A stretch of DNA of 64,000 nucleotides from Flavobacteriales bacterium. Its GTDB lineage: Bacteria > Bacteroidota > Bacteroidia > Flavobacteriales > Flavobacteriaceae. Position 1 is the first letter of the stretch. Every line of letters begins with the position of its first letter. The notes below the pieces were generated by a model that was given only the letters and a program-made list of their open reading frames with translations, had not been told where the DNA came from and ran no database searches. A program made the translations under genes and the position numbers. The DNA lies in the NCBI GenBank assembly GCA_018335925.1, contig JAGXRF010000018.1, positions 1 to 64,000 on the forward strand, in the 5' to 3' direction. Positions 59,071 through 64,000 of this stretch are shown here, piece after piece.

Positions 59071-59280
59071 TTTACTTAGCCATAATACTATTTTACAAAC
59101 GCAAACAGGTATTTCGTGTATTTTTTAGTTTTTTAAAACATACCTATAGTACATTTAAATAAAAAAATAACATATGAAATCGCCATAAACAGACTCGTTT
59201 GCTTGCAAACACCAATGAAAATAAAGCGATACCTCCCGATAGCTATCGGGAGACCTTAAAAAATCAATAAATATTTACAT
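59071..59280. other. Intergenic stretch with a 20-bp palindrome
   Basis: A gene-free stretch of 210 bases. The only structure I see is the palindrome at 59233-59252, described separately. Confidence 0.6.
59233..59252. repeat. Perfect 20-bp palindrome CTCCCGATAGCTATCGGGAG
   Basis: No spacer; it ends 28 bases before the start of the next gene. The core CCCGATAGCTATCGGG resembles a dispersed palindrome I recall from other Bacteroidota genomes; only one copy is in this window. Confidence 0.8.
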
Positions 59281-59598
59281 ATGAAACAAATAATTGCATT
59301 TTTAAGTTTGTGGTTTCTACTGAATTCTTTTGGATTTGAGCATCACACAAAGGCAACCTCAATAACGGCTACAGAGCTTTTGGGAGGTAGTTTAACTCTA
59401 ATAAACGATACCAAAGACAAAGTAACTATTCATACCGGTAGTGGTATTGTGAGTTTAAACAAAGGTGGAAAAACAAGTATTTCATGCAATGTAGGTAAAG
59501 AAGTTTGCTGGGCAGAAAATGGAAAAAAATTAGGTGTTATTTTTAAAATTCAAGATACTCATTGCGGTCAAACTGTGAAGTTATCTTCTGTTATGTAG
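59281..59598 (+). CDS. Small exported protein
   Basis: 105 residues. A signal peptide (hydrophobic core FLSLWFLLNSFG) is followed by a small beta-rich domain (GGSLTLINDTKDKVTIHTGSG, GKTSISCNVGKEVCW, IQDTHCGQTVKLSSV) with three Cys. Family not recognised. It is followed directly by the 45-bp repeat, which acts as its likely terminator. Confidence 0.7.
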   Translation: MKQIIAFLSLWFLLNSFGFEHHTKATSITATELLGGSLTLINDTKDKVTIHTGSGIVSLNKGGKTSISCNVGKEVCWAENGKKLGVIFKIQDTHCGQTVKLSSVM

Positions 59599-59607
59599 TT
59601 TTTAGTT

Positions 59608-59652
59608 TATAGTTTATTCCCCAAAAACAAGTCCATCAGGGCTTGTTTTTTT
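59608..59652. repeat. Direct repeat copy 1 (45 bp), flanking the ATPase gene
   Basis: Identical over 45 bases to 61067-61111. Contains an AAAAACAAG...CTTGTTTTT hairpin, so it can also act as a terminator in both directions. On the minus strand it preserves the last codons of the LytTR regulator gene (ALMDLFLGNKL) and a stop codon, without the rest of that gene. Confidence 0.9.
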
Positions 59653-60934
59653 ATATAGAAAAAATAGTATATAACGGAAAATTTGTGAGCCAAGTTTCTT
59701 TTCTGTAAAAACTCATCGATAATCGTAATGCTTGATTTGTTTGGTATCTATCTTCAAAAACTTTTAAGCTTTTGGCTTTAAGGTTTTCTTCTGCTTTTAC
59801 TTCAATAGGTATAATATCTGCATTTTTTTGAATGATAAAATCCAATTCAGCTGTTGCTTTTTCCGATGACCAATAATGTAATTCAAAATTTTGATTAAAT
59901 TCTTGAGCTACAAACTGTTCTGTTAAAGCTCCTTTAAATTCCGTTAAAATTTGACTTTTGTTTAAAAGAATTTTTTCTGAAATATTTGCCATAGCATTTA
60001 GCAAACCAATATCTATTAAATATAATTTGAATATATCAAAATTCACATAAGCTTTTAAAGGAATGGTTGGCTTGGTAACTAGATAAGATTTTAAAATTAA
60101 ACCAGCATTAACTAACCAATTGATGGCTTCTTCAAAATCTTTTGCCCTAGCACCTTGTTTAATTTGCCCATAAATAAATTTCTTGTTCTCTTTTGCTAAT
60201 TGTCCTAAAATAGTTTGCCAAACCATTCTAATTTTTTGTAGGATTGTGATGGGTGCATACTTAGCAAAATCATTTTCATAACCCAATAATATTTTTTGTT
60301 GTATGTTTCTAACTTCAGTTAGGCTTTTATTGTCTAAATATGATTTTTGAGCTTCTGGCATTCCACCTACAAAGTAAAATAGACGAAGATAATTGGTTAG
60401 TTTTTCATGGAATGGTTCAATAATACTCCATTCGTTTTTTTTAATTGCATTAACCAATCCTTCCTCTTGATGGTTTATCAAAAATTCTTCAAAAGACATT
60501 GGATATAAGGTCAAAAAATCAACCTTTCCAACAGGAAAACTTTTATCTTTTTGAATTGAAACTCCAATTAATGAACCTGCAGCTATCACAAAATATTTGG
60601 GTGCGTTTTCTTGAAAATACTTTAAAGCAGTTAGCCCTTTGTACGCTTCTTGAATTTCATCTAATATAATTAGAGTGCTTTCAGAAATAATTTTTTTACC
60701 TGATTCTATCTCAAAAATTGAAATAATTCTTTCAATAGAAAAGTCATCTTTAAAAATATTTTGCAAACGAACACTACTTTCAAAATTGATATAAACAACT
60801 TCCTTGAAATGAGTTTCTCCAAAGCTTTTCATTAGCCAAGTTTTCCCAACTTGTCTAGCTCCTTGAATAATCAATGGTTTTCTATTGGGCTTTTCTTTCC
60901 AAAAAATTAAATCTTTTATTAGGTTTCGATACAT
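59651..60934 (-). CDS. AAA ATPase with DUF4143 domain
   Basis: 427 residues. N-terminal ATPase: Walker A GARQVGKT (25-32) and Walker B LIILDEIQ (88-95). A winged-helix and DUF4143 region follows. The C-terminal part has GALTEQFVAQEF and AELDFIIQ...IPIEVKAE (Glu363, Asp365, Glu378, Lys380), the pattern of a PD-(D/E)XK-like nuclease fold. Such ATPases are widespread and mobile in Bacteroidota; function is unknown. The gene stands alone, is bracketed by a 45-bp direct repeat and has phased repeats in its upstream region. Confidence 0.88.
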   Translation of the reverse strand: MYRNLIKDLIFWKEKPNRKPLIIQGARQVGKTWLMKSFGETHFKEVVYINFESSVRLQNIFKDDFSIERIISIFEIESGKKIISESTLIILDEIQEAYKGLTALKYFQENAPKYFVIAAGSLIGVSIQKDKSFPVGKVDFLTLYPMSFEEFLINHQEEGLVNAIKKNEWSIIEPFHEKLTNYLRLFYFVGGMPEAQKSYLDNKSLTEVRNIQQKILLGYENDFAKYAPITILQKIRMVWQTILGQLAKENKKFIYGQIKQGARAKDFEEAINWLVNAGLILKSYLVTKPTIPLKAYVNFDIFKLYLIDIGLLNAMANISEKILLNKSQILTEFKGALTEQFVAQEFNQNFELHYWSSEKATAELDFIIQKNADIIPIEVKAEENLKAKSLKVFEDRYQTNQALRLSMSFYRKETWLTNFPLYTIFSI

Positions 60935-60956
60935 TATTTTTTTACAAAAATAATAA

Positions 60957-61052
60957 TTTCCTTTTAAAAAGTGTTACGACTTGCATTTTTTCCTACGAAA
61001 AAGTGTTAAACACAACATTTTTTCCTTTCAAAAAGTGTGAATTTTTAATCAG
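60957..61052. repeat. Three 32-bp phased repeats upstream of the ATPase gene
   Basis: Units start at 60957, 60989 and 61021, each exactly 32 bases apart. The conserved core is TTTCCTnnnAAAAAGTGT; units 1 and 2 also share a later CATTT. On the gene's strand this reads ACACTTTTTnnnAGGAAA. The 32-base period equals about three helical turns, so proteins bound to the cores would face the same side. They fill the region 23-118 bases upstream of the ATPase start. Confidence 0.85.
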
Positions 61053-61065
61053 ATTATCTCTAAAA

Positions 61066-61806
61066 CTATAGTTTATTCCCCAAAAACAAGTCCATCAGGG
61101 CTTGTTTTTTTTCGTTTGATATAGAAAGCATGGCCCCATTTTTCATCACAACGGTACCACCATCTTGTTTCAGATATCGTTCCATTTGGTCTAAGTTAAT
61201 CAAATGGCTGCGGTGAATTCGCATAAAATTTCCCATTTGCTCTAACTTTTCAAACTCAGCTAATTTTTTAGAGATGGTTATTTTTTTACCATCTATGGTG
61301 TAAAAATGGGTATAAGACCCATCGGCTTTGAGGTAAATAATTTGAGATAGTTCCAAAAACAAAACACCATCTCCTGTTTGTAATGCGATTTTTTGAGAGC
61401 TAGTAGTAGATAAATGTTGCTTTAAGTTTTCAATAGCAATTGTATTCGCTTTAATTTTTTGCAAAGCTCTTTCTACTGCTGCCACTCTGATGGGTTTCAG
61501 TAAATAATCAATGGCATTCATTTCAAAAGCATGAATGGCAAACTCTGCATGTGCTGTTACAAAAATAATTTTGCATTGCATGGTAGCGGTATCTAAAAAA
61601 TCAACAATTTCTAAGCCCGAATATCCGGGCATGGAAATATCTAAAAAAACCACATCGGGCTGGAGTTTGTGAATGGCTTTAACGGCCTCTGGCACATCTT
61701 TGCATTGGTCAATTACTTCAACTTCTGGGAAGTTTTCCGTTAAAATTCCGTGTAGGGCTAATCGAGCATGGTTTTCGTCGTCTACTATGATGGCTTTTAT
61801 TTTCAT
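61066..61806 (-). CDS. LytTR-family response regulator
   Basis: 246 residues. The receiver domain (1-120) has the acidic pocket VDDE, the phosphoacceptor Asp56 in VVFLDISMPG and Lys104 in YLLKPI. The LytTR DNA-binding domain (about 143-245) has IYLKADGSYTHFYTIDGKKITISKKLAEFE and MRIHRSHLINLDQM. It ends ALMDLFLGNKL in the second copy of the 45-bp repeat. Starts 8 bases after the kinase stop; together they are a two-component system. Confidence 0.95.
   Translation of the reverse strand: MKIKAIIVDDENHARLALHGILTENFPEVEVIDQCKDVPEAVKAIHKLQPDVVFLDISMPGYSGLEIVDFLDTATMQCKIIFVTAHAEFAIHAFEMNAIDYLLKPIRVAAVERALQKIKANTIAIENLKQHLSTTSSQKIALQTGDGVLFLELSQIIYLKADGSYTHFYTIDGKKITISKKLAEFEKLEQMGNFMRIHRSHLINLDQMERYLKQDGGTVVMKNGAMLSISNEKKQALMDLFLGNKL
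61067..61111. repeat. Direct repeat copy 2 (45 bp), inside the LytTR gene 3' end
   Basis: Identical to 59608-59652. Here it encodes the last 14 codons of the regulator. It marks the right edge of the segment that carries the ATPase gene. Confidence 0.9.
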
Positions 61807-61813
61807 TAGGTGA

Positions 61814-64000
61814 TTATTTTTTTTGGATGATAGGAATTTTAAGAGTCACTATAGTACCACATGATTCTTTTTCTGAAGCAATGATATCTTTAATTTCAAA
61901 CAAAATAGGTTTGTCTAACAATTTATTCATTATTTCAATTCTGTTTTGTGTGGCTTTGGTTGCAAAAGATTGGTGCCTTTTAATGGCTTGGTTAATTCTT
62001 TGTGCTTTTTCTCTTCCTATACCATTGTCTTTAATGGTAAAGATTAAATATTCTCCTTCTTGGTCCACGGTTAATTGCAGTATTTTTTTTCCTTTTTTGT
62101 GCATTAATCCGTGTTTGATGGCATTTTCTACAAATGGTTGTACAATTAACGATGGAATGTAAAAACGGTCTAAGTCCAAACCTGATGCTATAGTGATGGT
62201 TTCCTCAAAATCATCTTCTTCAAATCTGGTTTTTTCTAAACTAACGTACAACTGAATAGCTTCTATTTCCTGTGCAACGGTTATTTCTCTTTGGTCTGAT
62301 ATTGCTAAGGTCTTCCGAATTAAATCCGAAAAAGTTCCTAAATACTCACTTGCTTTGGTTTTTTGGTTGGAGTAAATGTAACCCTGCACGGCATTTAAAA
62401 TATTAAACAGAAAGTGCGGATTCATTTGGGACCTTAATGCAGTTAGTTGTGATAAAGCTAATTGCTCTTTTACCAATTGAATTTTTTTAATTCGATACGT
62501 TGCATACTGAAAGGTAGCATAGAGCAATCCACCTAAAAGCAAAATCATCAGTAGGATAAACCATAGTTTTTTCCAAAAGGGCTTTTCGATAGTAAATTGG
62601 TATTGTAAGGTTTTGGAGTTGCCTTCCTTTAAGTCAATTCTACTTTCAAAAGTATAATTCCCGGGTTGCAACGATAAGTACTTTACTTGGTTGTTAATTG
62701 CTTTTTGTTTTTGCCAATTGCTATCTAATGGCAGTAATCGATATTCGTAATTAAAGTCACCCAAGCTTTTAAAATGTATGCCTTGTAAGTAAAATGCAAG
62801 GTTGTTTTGATGGTAATCAAGGGTTAATTGGTTTTCAAAAACTTCTTGGTTATTCACCATTATTTTTTGGAATTTAAACAACGGTTGGATGTTTTTTTGC
62901 AATACCTCTACCGGAAAATAAAAAACTCCTTGGTTGGTAGTAAACCACAATTGGTTATTGTTCAATGCAACATCGGTAATATTAATTCCGGAAAAGCTAA
63001 GGTTTTGGTTCCGGTTTTTTATTTGGTAATCGGCAAAACTTAAAAAGTTAAGCCCATTATTGGTTAAAATCCATAAACCTTCTTTATCCAAAATTAATTT
63101 TTTGCATTGCGTGCCCGACATCCCATTTTTGGTAGTGTAATGCCGAATAATTTTTCCGTTTTTCCAATAAAACAAACCATTTTGCGAAGTGCCTATCCAA
63201 AGTTCTCCTTTTTCATTCCCAACCATTTTTGAGGCAACAATGGGTTGGTTTTGAAATTGAATTTCTTTGCCTTTACCCTTCAAATCAAATACGTACAAAC
63301 CATCGCTAAAACCAATGTACGACTGTTGCGTTATATGGTCGTGATAAACACTTCTTCCTCTTTTGTTGCGATACCAAAACGATAGGATATGATTATGGTA
63401 GGCAGAAACTTCAAAATTATTTTTCAAATAGTTGAGGTGCTCTTTTTTTATTTTTAAAGTATCTACCAACAATCCACCGTAGTTAAAACTACAAACCAAT
63501 TGAATGCCAGGTGCAATAGAATCGATACTCTTTCCTAGATACTTAAAGTCTTTTCCGTTTTTAATATCTAAAGGTAAAATTCCATACGAACAAAACAATT
63601 GCTGGTTTTGTATTTTAATAAATTCTACTTCTGATGTAACCTGAAATTGTATGGAGTGCACTATCTCATTTTTTTCATTTAACTGAAAAAGTTTTCCATC
63701 AGATGTGCCTACATAGGTTCGGTTTTGATGCTTAGCAATACTGGTATAAACAATATTTTCAGGCAAACCTGGAATGTGAAAATTAAAAATATTTTTTTCC
63801 GGAATCATAAACAATCCTTCGTTTAAGGTGCTTATCCAATAGTTGCCCTCTTTGTCTTGCACCAAATCGGTGGTAACTTTTCCAGCTAAATAACTTTTCT
63901 CCAATTTATTTTTAAGCGGGTTATAAAGTAAAAGGCCATCCGAGCTACAAACCCAAAGTTGAGCATCTGCAATGCTTAGTTTGTTATAGTAAATATTTTT
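61814..64000 (-). CDS. Sensor histidine kinase with two-component-regulator propeller (partial)
   Basis: Runs off the right edge. The N-terminal periplasmic part consists of propeller blades (WVCSSDGLLLYNP, ITLNEGLFMIPE-like, GKLFQLNEKNE, LWILTNNGLNFLSF), then a Y_Y_Y-type domain (DFNYEYRLLPLDSNW), a membrane helix (about residue 450 from the last in-frame TTG, at 63904) and a LytS/YpdA-type kinase with LRSQMNPHFLFNILNAVQ (phospho-His) and HATPase motifs VENAIKHGLMHKKG and DNGIGREKA. The coding frame is open to the last base. Partner of the LytTR regulator. Confidence 0.95.
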   Translation of the reverse strand, partial: KNIYYNKLSIADAQLWVCSSDGLLLYNPLKNKLEKSYLAGKVTTDLVQDKEGNYWISTLNEGLFMIPEKNIFNFHIPGLPENIVYTSIAKHQNRTYVGTSDGKLFQLNEKNEIVHSIQFQVTSEVEFIKIQNQQLFCSYGILPLDIKNGKDFKYLGKSIDSIAPGIQLVCSFNYGGLLVDTLKIKKEHLNYLKNNFEVSAYHNHILSFWYRNKRGRSVYHDHITQQSYIGFSDGLYVFDLKGKGKEIQFQNQPIVASKMVGNEKGELWIGTSQNGLFYWKNGKIIRHYTTKNGMSGTQCKKLILDKEGLWILTNNGLNFLSFADYQIKNRNQNLSFSGINITDVALNNNQLWFTTNQGVFYFPVEVLQKNIQPLFKFQKIMVNNQEVFENQLTLDYHQNNLAFYLQGIHFKSLGDFNYEYRLLPLDSNWQKQKAINNQVKYLSLQPGNYTFESRIDLKEGNSKTLQYQFTIEKPFWKKLWFILLMILLLGGLLYATFQYATYRIKKIQLVKEQLALSQLTALRSQMNPHFLFNILNAVQGYIYSNQKTKASEYLGTFSDLIRKTLAISDQREITVAQEIEAIQLYVSLEKTRFEEDDFEETITIASGLDLDRFYIPSLIVQPFVENAIKHGLMHKKGKKILQLTVDQEGEYLIFTIKDNGIGREKAQRINQAIKRHQSFATKATQNRIEIMNKLLDKPILFEIKDIIASEKESCGTIVTLKIPIIQKK

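Noticed and set aside
63902..63904. TTG as start of the sensor kinase
   Set aside because: The frame continues upstream with clear propeller sequence (WVCSSDGLLLYNP) to the window edge, so the gene is truncated by the window.

Overview
The window comes from an AT-rich genome of the phylum Bacteroidota, most likely a member of the Flavobacteriia or a close relative. Support comes from SprA (type IX secretion and gliding), a RemB-like protein, a T9SS C-terminal sorting domain, alternative complex III, NusA without C-terminal repeats, few clear Shine-Dalgarno sequences, many TTG starts, and promoters of the TTG-N19/22-TAnnTTTG type (best seen in front of tRNA-Gln). No species can be named from the sequence alone.

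Layout. 1-240: right end of an insertion sequence whose zinc-ribbon transposase runs off the left edge. 270-8030: housekeeping genes (mtgA, an FAD oxidoreductase, queG, tsaB), a two-gene efflux operon (TolC plus periplasmic adaptor) and a DUF4403 lipoprotein. 8031-13331 (minus): copper and heme assembly genes for cytochrome oxidase (DUF420, SCO, a thioredoxin-like protein without cysteines), oxidase subunits IV and III (two subunit III genes) and heme o synthase. 14141-25421 (plus): actABCDEF-coxB-coxA, alternative complex III followed by the core oxidase subunits. The two divergent blocks together encode a complete quinol-to-oxygen branch, with electrons passing through the cytochrome c domains of ActA and ActE to CuA of CoxB.

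25533-41031 (plus): malic enzyme, ruvA, the very large sprA, gcvH, a VanZ-like gene, two paralogous TonB proteins, deoC and a RemB-like outer-membrane protein that itself carries a TonB-C-like N-terminal domain. 41106-45594 (minus): the rimP-nusA-infB operon with a terminator-like hairpin in its leader. 45759-52466: universal stress protein, tRNA-Gln(UUG), a DUF2723 membrane glycosyltransferase, a polysaccharide deacetylase, a cysteine-free thioredoxin and a membrane metallophosphoesterase.

52665-64000 is the accessory part: a 1602-residue secreted protein with a LamG-like domain, four repeated modules and a T9SS sorting domain; three small exported proteins of unknown function; a 20-bp palindrome; and an AAA/DUF4143 ATPase gene. 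The ATPase gene is preceded by three 32-bp-phased repeats, and the whole unit is bracketed by a perfect 45-bp direct repeat copied from the 3' end of the neighbouring LytTR response-regulator gene. This bracketed cassette is the least explained structure in the window. The window ends inside the sensor kinase that pairs with the LytTR regulator.
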